A DNA stretch of 64,000 nt, from contig NC_081553.1 of assembly GCF_963082655.1 (NCBI RefSeq), positions 40,180,554 through 40,244,553 of the forward strand, read 5' to 3'. The position numbers were made by a program, and so were the translations under genes. Position 1 is the stretch's first letter. Every line of letters begins with the position of its first letter. Shown here one piece after another: positions 44,879 through 56,669 of this stretch. The DNA is from Stomoxys calcitrans (lineage: Eukaryota; Arthropoda; Insecta; Diptera; Muscidae). Under the pieces are notes generated by a model. The model did no database searches, was not told the origin of the DNA, and saw only the letters and a program-made list of their open reading frames with translations.

Positions 44879-47005
44879 ATAACCGTCATTTTGTGATTCC
44901 TCTTGCAACACTTTGAAATATCTATTTCCGATCCTATTAATTATATATATTATTGATCTTCGTAAAAATCTAAGACGACCTAGCCATGACCGTCCGTCTG
45001 TCTGTTGAAATCACGCTACAGTCTTTAAAAATAGAGATATTGAGTTGAAACTTTGCACAGGTACTTTTTTTTATCCATAAGCAGATTAAGTTCGAAGTTG
45101 GATTATATCGGACAATATCTTGGAGGCCACCGTAGCTCACGGATTAGCATGTCCGCCTATGACGCTGAATGCCTGGGAGACCATAAAAAAAATTTTTCAG
45201 CGGTGGTTTTCCCCTCATAATGCTTGAAACATTTGTGAGGTCCTATGCACTGCGGCACGCCGCTCGGACTCGGCTATAAAAAGGAGGCCCCTTGTCATTG
45301 AGCTTCAACTTGAATCGGACTGAACTCATTGATATGTGAAAAGTTTGCCACTGTTCCTTAGTGGAATGTTCATGGGCAAAATTTGCATTTGCATAACTTG
45401 ATATGGTCCCTATATAGACCGATCCACCGATTTAGGGTCTTAGGCCCTTAAAAGCCACATTTATTATCCAATTTTGCTGCAATTTGGGACAGTGAGTTGT
45501 GTTAGGCCAGTCGACTTTCTTCTTCAATTTGGCCCCGATCGGTCCAGATTTAGATATAGCTGCCATATAGACCTATCCTTCGATTTAAGGTCTTGGACCC
45601 ATAAAAGTCGCATTTTTTCTCCGATTTCGCCAAAATTTAGGACAGTGAGTTGTGTTATGTCCTTCAATATTCTTCTTCAATTTGGCCCAGATCTGTTCAG
45701 ATTTGGATATAGCTGCCATGTACACCGATCTCTTGATTTAAAGTTTTGGCCCCATAAAAGGCTCATTTATTGTCCGATATCGCCGAAATTTGGGACAGTG
45801 AGTTGTGTTAGGCTCCTCGACATCTTTCTGTAGTTTGGCTCAGATCGGTCTAGATTTGCATATAGCTGCTATATAGACCGATCTCTCAATTTAAGGTCTT
45901 GAGGCCATAAAAGGCGCATTTATTGTCGGATTTCGCCGAAATTTGGCATAGTGAGTTGTGTTAGGCACCTCGACATCTTTCTGCAATTTGGTCCAGATCG
46001 GTACAGATTTGGATATAACTGCCATATAGACCGATCTCTTGATTTAAGGTCTTGGGCACATAAAAGGCGCATTTATTGTCGGATTTCACCGAAATTTGGG
46101 ACAGTGCTTTGTGTTAGGTCCTTCAACATTCTTCTTCAATTTGGCCCAAATCGGTCCAGTTTGGAATATAGCTGCCACATAGACCGATCTCTCTATTTAA
46201 GGTTTTGGGCCAATAAAAGGCGCATTTATTATCCGATTTCGCCGAAATTTGGGACAGTGAGTTGTGTTAGGCCGTTCAACATATTTCTGCAGTTTGGTTT
46301 AGATCGGTCCAGATTTTGCAGTTTGGTTCAGATCGGTCCAGATTTGCATATAGCTGCCATATAGACCGATTTCTTAATTTAAAGTCTTGAGCCCACAAAA
46401 GGCGCATTTATTATCGGATTTCACCGAAATTTGGGACAGTGCTTTGTGTTAGGTCCTTCAACATTCTTCTTAAATTTGTCCCAGATCGGTGCAGATTTGA
46501 ATATAGCTGACATATAGACCGATCTTTCGATTTGAGGTATTGGGCCCATAAAAGGCGCATTTATTGTCCGACTTCGCCGAAATTTGGGACAGTGAGTTGT
46601 GTTAGACCCTTCGAAATCCCTCATCAATTTGGCCTAGATCGGTTCAGATTTGGATATAGTTGTCATATAGACCTATCTCTCGATTTAAAGTTTTGGCCCC
46701 ATAAAAGGCGTATTTATTGTCCGATTTGGCCGAAATTTGGGACAGTGAGTTGTGTTAGGTCCTTGAACATTCTTCTTCAATTTTGCCCAAGTCGGTCCAG
46801 ATTGGGATACAGCTGGCATATAGACCAATCTGTCGATTTAAAGTCTTGGCCCCATAAAAGGCGAATTTATTGTCCGATTTCGCCGAAATTTGGGACAGTG
46901 AAATTTTTTAGCCTATTTTTGACGAATGTTGGTTTACATATATACTCAAGGTGGTGGGTATCCAAAGTTCGGCCCGTCCGAACTTAACGCCTTTTTTACT
47001 TGTTG
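44879..47005 (+). mobile_element. INE-1/DINE-like element with nested SINE
   Basis: The 5' module (CTTGCAACACTTTGAAATAT, CCGTCCGTCTGTCTGTTG) is followed by a nested SINE A and then an array whose GACCGATC-type marker recurs every 153 bp (45,417, 45,570, 45,723, 45,876). The 3' palindrome TTCGGCCCGTCCGAA is at 46,968-46,982 with CTTTTTTACTTGTT after it. Open frames of 119-151 codons here are repeat artefacts. Confidence 0.82.
45123..45394 (+). mobile_element. tRNA-derived SINE A lacking box B
   Basis: It has the head (GGAGGCCACCGTAGCTCACG), the body and the complete 3' end (ATGGGCAAAATTTGCATTTG). About 14 bp spanning box B are deleted (GCCTGGG joins AGACC), so transcription by RNA polymerase III is unlikely now. 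It interrupts the DINE-like 5' region. Confidence 0.85.
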
Positions 47006-47014
47006 TTCGATGAC

Positions 47015-47115
47015 GTAGTGTTCTATTATGGATTTCATTAGCTGAGATTTCATTTAGCAGAATCCATGGAGGTGGGTTCCCTAGATTCCCTTCCGACACA
47101 TAGCATGTTGTAAGT
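47015..47115 (+). mobile_element. DINE-like 3' terminal remnant
   Basis: CAGAATCCATGGAGGTGGG, GATTCCCTTCCGACACATAG and GCATG are a decayed 3' end lacking a good palindrome. Confidence 0.5.
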
Positions 47116-48930
47116 TCCCCGAACTACTTTTCCTATGACACATTTGCAAAAAACTTTTTTTACCTACCTTGACCCTCTTTAGGTTAGGTTAGGTTGAAAA
47201 AGAGGGTGCGGATGTTAATCGACACAACTATGGACATACACCTAAGCCAGTAATCGGCTTGTTGTGCGCTCTAAATACTAAAATAAAATGACCCCATTTA
47301 ACTATCAAAAAAAAATAGACAAATTTCAAATGTGTCATATTGGTAAAATTCTAAAGTCGTTTATATCGACACAGTCACAATCATAGCATTTTGTAAATTT
47401 TTGTAAAAATATTTCTACATTTCATATATTTGACAAGCCACAAAATGTCTTTATTTCGTACGTGTCTATTGTCAATTTTTCTTGGTGTCTATATTGGCAC
47501 ACACCCTCTTGCTATTTGTGAGTTAAAATTCTATTGAACCACGTTTTCACGATATTTGTGTGTCATTTATATGCCATCATAAACTTCTGTTTACATTTAT
47601 ACGTGTGTTCCAGTGATTATGATGACCGTTTCAGAATGTCTTAAATATTCATATCCTATTGCCAGTTTACACATTTTGTCGAATCAGCGACATTTTTGTA
47701 TGAACTAAATTCAAGTTCCGCATAAGCCAAAAGACTACCGCAAGAAAAGAAAAAACTAAAATTAAATGTAACAAAATAAAAAAATTATAAAATAAAAAAA
47801 AAAATGTTTATGAACCTAAGAAAAAAGCTGAAATAGTATTTAAAAAAAATCTAAAAAAGTGCTAAAATAGGATAAAAAAAAAAATTATCAAAAATTAAAA
47901 AAAAATTGAATGACAAATTTCTGTGTATGTTAAAATTGATAAAAGGAATGCTCATTTTAAAGTAGACATCTTTTGCTAGCCGTTGGTAGTTCGTTCGAGA
48001 TATTACACTTTATCTTTGTTCTGTATGAAACAAAATTTTATGATCTCTGACCTGTAAAACAATATGACATACTTAGAATAAGTGCCCATAGTCATGTTAC
48101 AACAATGCAACTCCCCTTGTTATTGCCAGTTAAACCATGTCAAACAGGCGCAACTTTCCCTAGATCGAGGCCTATCAACAGCAACAGAGGCTCGAGACAA
48201 CAATTAAAACAGAATATTCACAATTTACAAAAGGTTCAACTCGACACATACAACGATTAAAGACAATTCTTAAAGAAACCCAAAAAGAGGTTGTGTCTTG
48301 GTGTTGTGGTCAGTTTTCATAAACCTAAAAATAAAAACCAAAAAGCAAAAGTTTGAGAACATTTAAAAACTCAAGGGGGTCACCACAAATGCCTTTTAGC
48401 CTTAAAACTTTGTGTGGAGTCTTTGTCTAAATCTCCATACATGCTTGTATGTCTGTCCGGTTAGGAAACAAGAAATAACAAACTAAGAATCACTTAAATA
48501 GTTAAGCCCCTCAGAAGTGGCAGTTTAGTCTTACTAAACTAATTATCACAATTTCCAAATATGGGTTGCCCTCAAGTCGTGGACATGCTTTTCTTTAACG
48601 GTAACTGTCTAAGTTGAAAAGACCGAAAACCATAACACGAGGCAAAATGGAGCAAAACTGAAACCAACACTTGAAAACTCAAAAAGATGATGATGACTAC
48701 AGATTTTCTCCGTTCTTCTTCATTTCATCAAAATATATATAAAATAGAAAAAGGTGTCAAACAAACAGTTGTAATGATGTCTCACATTTAGCCCCTTCTT
48801 ATGAGTGTTTCATAAATTTGGTATTTGTTAGAATGTTAAGAAATTAAAGAAGATAAAGTAATTGACACGATAGCATTATGGTGAATGAAGTGAAAAATTA
48901 CATTGAAGGTTTAATAGGAGAATTTCTCAT
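47116..48930. other. Non-coding, mostly unique AT-rich DNA
   Basis: One TTAGGTTAGGTTGAA tract lies at 47,181-47,195 and long A-rich runs at 47,760-47,910. No coding domain or known repeat is seen. Confidence 0.55.
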
Positions 48931-48934
48931 GTCT

Positions 48935-49010
48935 TCATCAGGACCGAATCTAGGCAACCCACCACCATGAATTCTGCTAAATATTTCCAGAAATGAACTT
49001 GATTGGATGC
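48935..49010 (-). mobile_element. DINE-like 3' terminal remnant
   Basis: GACCGAATCTAGGCAACCC and CACCACCATGAATTCTGC match the reversed 3' end. The array is absent. Confidence 0.5.
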
Positions 49011-49239
49011 CATATATATTAGGGTGGGGCGATTTGAACATCTTAAGGAGCGCTTCGCGTTTCTGATTTTTGGGATTGTACTGAGCAAAAAAGGCCAAAA
49101 CTGCCTAAAGGAGCGTTTCAATGCTTTTGTGATGTACTAGAGAGTTCTTAACTATTGTCTAGGCTACAATTTTTGTCTTACCATTGGATCGAAAATCTCA
49201 TTGGTTTGGCTGTTATAGGCCTAAATATCAAAAAAAAAA

Positions 49240-51428
49240 AGAAAAAAAAATTGCGTTAAATTCGGCCGGGCCGAACTTTGGATACCCACCACCTCGGGTA
49301 TATATGTGAACCGGATTTCGTCATAATCCTGTAAAAATGCATAATTTATGCCCCCATAGCATCTATATCGAAAAATGGTCCGATTTGGACCAAATTCGAC
49401 AAATTTTGTTAAATTTTGTAGAACAAAATATTGGTCTTATTGTTAGCTATATCCAAATATAGACCGGATGTCGATAAGCCTAACATAAGTCACTATGTCA
49501 AATTTGAGAGAAATCGGATTATAAAAGGGCCTTTTATGGGGTCAAGACTTTAAATCGAGAGATCGGTCTATATGGCAGCTGTATTCAAATCTGGACCGAT
49601 CTGAAGAAGGATATTGAAGGCCCTAACACAACTCACTGTTCCAAATTTCGGTGTAATCGGACAATAAAAGCGCTTTTTATGGGAGCCGAGAGATCGGTCT
49701 ATATGGGAGCCATACCCAAATCTGGACCGATCCGCCCCAAAATGGAGAACAATGTCGAAGGGTCTAACACAACTCACTGTCCCAAATTTCGGCGACATTG
49801 AGCAATAAATGCACCCTTTATGCACCTATATGGCAACTATATCCAAATCTGAACCGATCTGGACCAAAGACCTTATATCGAGAGATCAGTCTATATGGCA
49901 GATATATCCAAATCTGGACCGATCTGGGCCGTCTTGCCGAAAAATGCCGTATTATATTGGGTTGCCCAAAAAGTAATTGCGGATTTTTCATATAGTCGGC
50001 GTTGACAAATTTTTTCACAGCTTGTGACACTGTAATTGCATTCTTTCTTCTGTAAGTTATCAGCTGTTACTTTTAGCTTGCTTTAGAAAAAAAATTTTAA
50101 AAAGTATATTTGATTAAAGTTCATTCTTAGTTTTATTTAAAATGCATTTACTTTCTTTTAAAAAATCCGCAATTACTTTTTGGGCAACCCAATAGTTGCC
50201 TAACACAACTTACTGTCTCAAAATTCTATGAAATCGCACAACAAATACGCCTTTTATAGGCTTAAGACCTTAAATCGAGAAATCGGTCTATATGGCTGCT
50301 ATATCCAAATCTGGACCGATTGGGGCCACAATGAAGAAGGATGTCGAATGGACTAGCGAAACCCACTGTCCTAGATTTTAGCAAAATCGCATAATAAATG
50401 TGGCTTTTATGGGCCCAAGACCTCAATTCGAGAAATCGGTTTATATGACAGCTATATCCAAACCTGTGCCGATCTGGGCCATATTGCAGAAAGATGTCGA
50501 GGGGCCTATCTTAACTCACTGTCCCAAATTTCGGCGAAATCGGACAATAAATGCGCCTTTTATGGGCCCAAAACCCCAAAAACGAGAGATCGGTCTATAT
50601 GGCAGCTATATCCAAATCTGAACCGATCTGGGCCATATTGCAGAAAGATGTCGAGGGGCCTAAAACAACTCACTGTCTCAAATTTCGGCGATATCGGACA
50701 ATAAATGCGCCTTTTATAGGCCCTAAACCTTAAAGCGAGAGATCGGTCTATATGGCTGCTATATCCACATCTGGACCGATCTGGGCCAAATTGCAGAAGG
50801 ATGTCGCAGGGCCTAACACAACTCGCTGTTTCAAATTTCGGCAACATCTGATGATAAATGCTCCTTTTATGAGTCGGACAATAAATGCGCCTTTAATGGG
50901 GCCAAAACCTTAAATCGAGACATGGGACAATAAAGCGCCTTTTATGGGTCCAAAACCTTAAATCGAGAGATAGGGCAATAAATGCGCCTTTTATGGGCCC
51001 AAAACCTTAAATCGAGAGGTCGGTCTATATGACAGCTATATCTAAATCTGGACCGATCTCAGCCAAATTGAAGAAGTATATCGAATGGACCAACGTAACA
51101 CACGGTTCCAAATTTTGGCAAAATCGGACAATAAATGCGCCTTTTATTGGCCTAAAAGCTAAAATCGCGAGATCGGTCTATATGGCAGCTATATCCAAAT
51201 CTGGACCGACCGAGCCAAATTGAAAAAGGAAGTCGAATGGCGTAACACAGCTCACTTTCCCAAATATCAGCAAAATTGGATAATAAATGTGGCTTTTGTG
51301 GACCTAAGATCTTAAATCGGCGGATCGGTCTATATGGGGGCTATATCAATATATAGTCCGATATAGCCCATCTTCGAACTTAACCTGCCTATGGACAAAA
51401 AAAAGAATCTGTGCAAAGTTTCAACTCA
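49240..51428 (-). mobile_element. INE-1/DINE-like element with nested MITE, 5' truncated
   Basis: The perfect palindrome TTCGGCCGGGCCGAA (49,261-49,275) starts the reversed element. About twelve array units follow, with a short-unit amplification at 50,870-51,000 (GGACAATAAATGCGCC repeated). It ends within the 5' module at TTTCAACTCAATATTTC, where R1-like sequence begins. A MITE sits at 49,957-50,192. Confidence 0.8.
49957..50192 (+). mobile_element. mariner-derived MITE, copy 8 (nested)
   Basis: 236 bp, complete ends, TA flanks, inserted into the DINE-like array. Confidence 0.93.
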
Positions 51429-52560
51429 ATATTTCAACAGGCAGGTCTATCAGTCTTTCCAGTGTTTTGAGCAACAACGGTGACAGACTAATGGGCTTAT
51501 AATCCTTCGTCGTACTACGGCTTATTTTTCCCGACTTGGAGATAAATACCACATCGTCCTGCCTTTAAGGTATGCGTGTTGTGCCTCACTAAAGTTCTAC
51601 GGCGTCGGTCCCTCACTCGCCTTCAGGTCTACCGGTCTTTCCAGTGTTTTGAGCAACAACGGTGACGGACTAATGGGCTTATAATCCTTCGACGTACTAT
51701 GGTTTATTTTTACCGACTTGGAGATAAATACCTCCCTGTCCTCCCTACATTGCCTTCGTATGTAGGACCATGTCAGGGTCCCCCGAAAACTTCCTTATAG
51801 ATGGAGGAAGTTGACTCCGCCATGTCAGGCCGACTTATATGTGCGGAATGTGCTGACTGATTGCCCCCACTATTTTCGCCTCGTCAACGATGTCCCGTCC
51901 TAGGGTGCATTTTTAGGTATTGTGATATCTTGATCGTCGTCCTTTTCCTGGCCGCTCGAAACATGCGTCTCCATCAGAATTTCCACCGCCTGACCACTCT
52001 CGGTGTAAGTCCCGTCCGCCCTCCTCAGGGAGTTAGGCATGCTAGAATCCTTCGAGAGCACTTTGCGTAGATCCTCTCTAGTGCTTTCGAATTCTCCTCA
52101 GAACTTCGCCCAGGTACCCCCCTTCGCCTTCGTTGTCTCCTTCAAGAGCCTCACGATATTCGTCCCAGCCCTCTGTCGTGTTCTCTCTCTCTCTCTCTTG
52201 AGCTTGCTAAAAAGCTTGCTGGTCTCCCTCCTGAGTACCTTTAGCTCCGGTGACCACCATCACTGGCTTGTTTGACACGGCAATACTCTTTCGGGTTATG
52301 CCTTCAAAAAGGCCTCGTTCAGGCATCCCGTGACAAGATCCACTTAGGCCTCCAGTTCCCTTGCGTCCTTCAAAGGGCCCCCATTGAGGGTTCATCTTCT
52401 GTATTTGTTCCCTGAACTTTACCTTTTTGGTCTTTCTCGGTCCTCTTTTCTGTACGGTCTCCTCTTTCTCATCTCGTGCTCGACCTGAAAACAGAGTACA
52501 CGATCTGAGTCCAAGAACTTTTCTACCTCGTAACCACGGTTCCTGAACGAGGGCCACATT
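51429..52560 (-). pseudogene. R1-like retrotransposon relic: endonuclease start to reverse-transcriptase start
   Basis: From right to left on the minus strand, ALVQEPWLRGRKVLGL (near 52,555-52,508) is the beginning of an R1-type endonuclease domain. After missing parts come GGRPASFLASSRERE and WDEYREALEG (linker to reverse transcriptase), then REVFISKS and STSKDYKPISPSPLLLKTLE, the first reverse-transcriptase motifs. The last block is duplicated (51,429-51,570 and 51,630-51,775). Frames shift repeatedly and stops are present. The same blocks occur at 62,515-62,690, so both belong to one family. Confidence 0.65.
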
Positions 52561-52613
52561 AGTGGCTTCTCTCCCTGTAGTTCTCAGCAGCTTCTGCGTG
52601 GCGAATTCCCCAG

Positions 52614-52757
52614 GTTAAGCTCAATGATAAGGCAAATTTTGCCAGCATTAGGAGGGGAAAACCACCGCTGAAAATTTTTTCTGTTGGTCTCACCAGGATT
52701 CGAACCCAGGCGTTCAGCGTCATAGACGGACATGCTAACCTCTGCGCTACGGTGGCC
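52614..52757 (-). mobile_element. SINE A with internal deletion
   Basis: The head is complete on the minus strand, with box A and box B (GGGTTCGAATCC near 52,700). AAGCTCAATGATAAGGC then joins directly to CAAATTTTGCC, so the central body is missing. A 43-bp DINE-like remnant follows at 52,758-52,800. Confidence 0.8.
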
Positions 52758-52802
52758 TTAATAAGAAGTATCTGTCCAAAATTGCAAGCGGATATCTTGA
52801 GT

Positions 52803-53215
52803 CGTTGTTGTTGCTGTAACCACATTTTCATGTGGAGGTGGCAGTCCTCGGCAAGCTCCTGTAGGTGGGCAAGCTAGTTTAAAGTCTAAAGGACCGATTG
52901 TCGCGGGAACAGGGTGGTTATTTAAAGGCGCCAATAACTGGCCTTGTCACTTGTGCAAGAGCCGATGCCATCCGACCTCTCACTGAGACTCTCCGCTCGA
53001 TACCTCTGATTGTTGGCGAAGGGAGTTACAGCTACTCTGGATAGAGCATTTCACTATCCGCAACCTGGGGACGCACCCGGTAGCTCGCAGCTAAGCTTCT
53101 TGTGACAGCAATGAACACCACACAAATCGGACCTCAATGTTCCAGCCTGTATGGTGCTCACAGCTATCCCGTGCCAGGATCTGTAGTTGTTCCATCGTTA
53201 TTGTAAACCGCTATT
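52803..53215 (-). mobile_element. Short retroelement (family C), longest copy
   Basis: The plus strand starts CGTTGTTGTTGCTGTAACC, the complement of a GCAACAACAAC tail. It contains GGTTATTTAAAGGCGCC and GACTCTCCGCTCGATACC, and ends near CTATCCCGTGCCAGG. No open frame is retained. The tail resembles that of the full-length non-LTR element. Confidence 0.65.
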
Positions 53216-53219
53216 GATC

Positions 53220-54539
53220 TAGAAGGGCGTGGCTAGATCGACTTAGAATGTCAAGACGATTAAGTACCCCCCATAAAAGTTTTAGCCCCCCTCCCCAAAT
53301 TTTAAAAAATGTCATAGCTTTTTGCAAAATTTGCTAATTTCATCGCTATTCAAAGGGTTTTAGCTCCCTCCCAGAAAGCTGGGCTGGCTTCGCTAATGGG
53401 TGCGACGCATTTTACCCCATTAACTTTTACGGGTGTTTAAAGTAGCGAAGGATACCATGGGTGGCTCTGTGTTCACTTTTAGTTGAAGCAGCTTGCAATA
53501 TTTTTTCTCCAACATTTTGTGGCAATTATCATAACTTCGTTATTTTAATTTTAGTTTTTAATTCCTTTTGATTTATTATATGTGGAAATTGTTCAAATAT
53601 GGAAGTTTATACTACATTGAAATATTAATACCAAACTTCAACCAAAGTCAATGACATTTCATAATTATAAACCAAGCGTTAAATATAGATTATGGTATAC
53701 CAAAAACACAATACTTTTATTTTTTGGCTACAACCCCGAAAAAACGTTTTTAGTTTGCACATAAAAAACAACAAAGCCTGATTTTTATATTCACTCGCAA
53801 TTATGGTGTTGTATAATTTTCAAATTATCCACGAACAAAATTGTAGCAGAGAAAAAATAAAACAACAGCGCAACCAACAAAATGCCACAAATGTGATTTT
53901 TCCATAAATTATACAAAATTAACTTTGCCGTGGTATGGTGTTGAGCGGGGAGAGTGCGAATATAAAAATGGCACTTCTGCATTTACAGCCCATATGCAAC
54001 AAATTGGACTTCCCCCCTCTGTGAAATTGGTATAAATAAAAAACAAACACCAACACTAACAACAAACAAAAGACGGAACCACCGCCACAATACGATACGA
54101 TTTATGTTATGTACTTCCCTTTCCGGTTGAAATCACATTCATGCGGGGGGGAAAAAAAAGAGCGGTGGCAACAGTTTGCCAAAAAACAACAAAAAACTAT
54201 TTAATGAAAATCGAGTGTGCCTTTTGAAGTGAACTAAAAAAAAAGGCAAAATGAAATGAAAACCTCTTTCACTTTTTTTTTTTTCTTCTGCTGCGGTCAG
54301 TTTTTCAAACGAGCTCCAATGATGGCAAGGAAACCAAATATGATATTGGAATAAAGCAAAAAAAAAATCAGCAAACAATGGCCATTTGGTGTCAATACAC
54401 CCGGGTGTTAGATTTCGGTGGTTGTATTTTATTTTTTGTATTACGAACTACTCTAGGTAGAAGGCATATTAATTTTGTTACTAAGTTTGCAATGTCCATT
54501 TGTGGTCTGCTCTTATTATGGCACAGTTTTATAAAATTA
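53220..54539. other. Non-coding DNA
   Basis: A 35-bp DINE-like 5' remnant (GGCTAGATCGACTTAGAATG) is at 53,230-53,265. The rest is AT-rich with C- and A-runs, and no gene is recognised. Confidence 0.5.
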
Positions 54540-54775
54540 TTGGGTTGCCCAAAAAGTAATTGCGGATTTTTTAAAAGAAAGTAAATTCATTTTTAATAAA
54601 ACTTAGAATGAACTTTAATCAAATATACTTTTTTACACTTTTTTTCTAAAGCAAGCTAAAAGTAACAGCTGATAACTGACAGAAGAAAGAATGCAATTAC
54701 AGAGTCACAAGCTGTGAAAAAATTTGTCAACGCTGACTATATGAAAAATCCGCAATTTCTTTTTGGCCATCCCAA
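54540..54775 (-). mobile_element. mariner-derived MITE, copy 9
   Basis: 236 bp with TA flanks. The right repeat is altered (TTTTTGGCCATCCCAA). Confidence 0.9.
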
Positions 54776-54817
54776 TATACTGTTTTTCTTCAAATTGATC
54801 CTGTAATGTTCCGTATA

Positions 54818-55262
54818 ACATGGCCGCCTATGACGCTGAACGCCTGGGTTCGAATACTGACGAGAACATAGAAAAAATTTTCAGCGGCGGTTATTCCCTC
54901 CTAATGCTGGAGGCCGCTGTAGCGCAGAGGTTACCATGTCCATCTATGACGCTGAACGCCTGGGTTCGAATCCTGGCACAACCATCCAATAAAATTTTTC
55001 AGCGGTGGTTTTCCCCTCCTAATGCTGGCAACATATGTGAGGTACTATGCCATGTAAAACTTCTCTTCAAAGAGGTGTCGCACGGCGGCACGCCGTTCGG
55101 ACTCGGCTAAAAAAAGGAGGCCCCTTATCATTGAGCATAAACTTCAATCGGACTGCACTCATTGATATGTGAGAAGTTTGCCCTGTTCCTTAGAGGAATG
55201 TTCATGGGCAAAATTTGCATTTGCAATGCTGGCGATATATGTGAGAAACTATGTCATTTGGG
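54818..55262 (+). mobile_element. Outer SINE A, split by another SINE
   Basis: The left part (54,818-54,910) starts after box A and includes box B (GGTTCGAATAC). The right part (55,225-55,262) continues the body with AATGCTGGCGATATATGTG. It is 5' and 3' truncated. Confidence 0.82.
54911..55224 (+). mobile_element. Inner SINE A, full length with target duplication
   Basis: A 314-bp copy with head AGGCCGCTGTAGCGCAGAGG, box A TAGCGCAGAGG (54,920-54,930), box B GGTTCGAATCC (54,963-54,973), body and 3' end. It is flanked by AATGCTGG at 54,903-54,910 and 55,225-55,232. This is the best reference copy of family A in the window. Confidence 0.92.
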
Positions 55263-55264
55263 GG

Positions 55265-56240
55265 AAAAAAAAAAACAAGTTAAAGCGTGCTAAATTCGGC
55301 CGTGCTGAATCTTGGGAACCCACCATCGATTGTGCTAAAATATGGCAGCTATATCTGGTTTTAGACCGATTTGGACCGAACTAGGCACAGTTGTTAGAAG
55401 TCGTAACGAAACACTTTGTGCAAATTTTCAGACAAATCGGATGAAAATTGAGGCTTCCAGGGGCTCAAGAAGTAAAAACGGGAAATCGGTTTATATGGAG
55501 GTTCTTGACCGATTTGAACCGTACTTGAAAGTTAAAACAAAATTTCAAAATTTCAGCCAAATCGGATGAAAACTGCGGCTTCCAGGCGCTCAAGAAGCTA
55601 TATCGGGAGATTGGTTCATATGGAAGCTATATCAGGTTATAGACCGATTTGGACCGTACTTGGCGCAGTTGTTGCAAGTCATAAGGGAACACCATGTGCA
55701 AAACTTCAGCCAAAACGGATGAAAATTGAGGCTTCCAGGGGCTCAAGAATACAAATCGGGAGATCGCTTTATATGGGAGCCAAATCTGATTCTTGTCCGA
55801 TTTGGACCGTACTAGGCACAGTTGCTGAAAGTCATAACGGAACACTTTGTGCAAACTTTCAGCCACTTCGGATACAAATTTAAGCATCCAGGGGCTCAAT
55901 AAGTCAAATCGGGAGATCGGTTTATATGTGAGCTATATCCGGTTATTGACCGATTTGGACCGTACTCGCGCCAGTTTTTGAAAGTCATAACATTACACTG
56001 TGTGGAATACCTTAGACAAATCGGATGAAAATTGAGGCTTCCAAGGGCTCAAAAAGTCAAATCAGACTATCAGTTTATATGGGAGCTATATCAGGTTCTT
56101 AACCGATTTGGATCGTACTAGGCATAGTTGTTGAAAGTCGTAACGGAACACTTTGTGCAAATTTTCAGCCATATCGAAAAAAATTGAGGCTTCCAGGGGC
56201 TCGCTCAAGAAGTCAAATCGGGAGATCGGTTTATATGGGA
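55265..56240 (-). mobile_element. INE-1/DINE-like element, 5' truncated
   Basis: Tail AAAACAAGTTAAAGCGTGCT, hairpin TTCGGCCGTGCTGAA (55,294-55,308), then about six array units of the GAGGCTTCCAGGGGCTC type. Confidence 0.75.
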
Positions 56241-56665
56241 GCTATATGAAAAAATTGTAATATTGAAGAGGGATATCGAAGGGCCTAACGCAACTCTCTG
56301 TCGCACATTTCGACGAAATCGGGCAATAAATGCGTCTTTTATGGGTCCAAGACCTTAAATCGAGAGACCGGTCTATATGGCAGTTATATTAAAATCTGGA
56401 CCGATCTGGGCCAAATTGCAGAAAAATGTCGAAGAGCCTAGCACAACTCAATGTCCCAAATTTCAGCGAAATCGAACAATAAATGCTCATTGTATGGGCC
56501 CAAAACCTTAAATCGATGAATCGGTCTATATGGCTACTATATCCAAATCTGAACCGATCCTAACACAACTCTGTCGCAAATTTCGACGAAATTGGACAAT
56601 AAATGCGTCTTTTATGGGCCCAAGACCTTAAATCGAGAGACCGGTCTATATGGCAGTTATATTCA
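56241..56665 (-). mobile_element. DINE-like array fragment of a second subfamily
   Basis: Units with GGGCCCAAAACCTTAAATCG, the same type as 49,240-51,428. It is joined directly to the previous subfamily at GAGCTATATGAAAAAATTG, probably by recombination or deletion. Confidence 0.65.
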
Positions 56666-56669
56666 ATTA

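Noticed and set aside
45474..46987. Plus-strand open frames of 119, 137 and 151 codons
   Set aside because: They are successive 153-bp array units (51 codons each) of a DINE-like element, read through by chance.
53280..53460. Possible exon around CCCCCCATAAAAGTTTTAGC
   Set aside because: No sustained open frame or splice-site pair could be supported; composition is C- and T-run rich.
54911..54990. Possible tRNA gene
   Set aside because: Boxes A and B are present but no acceptor stem closes. The sequence continues into a repeated SINE body found about a dozen times.
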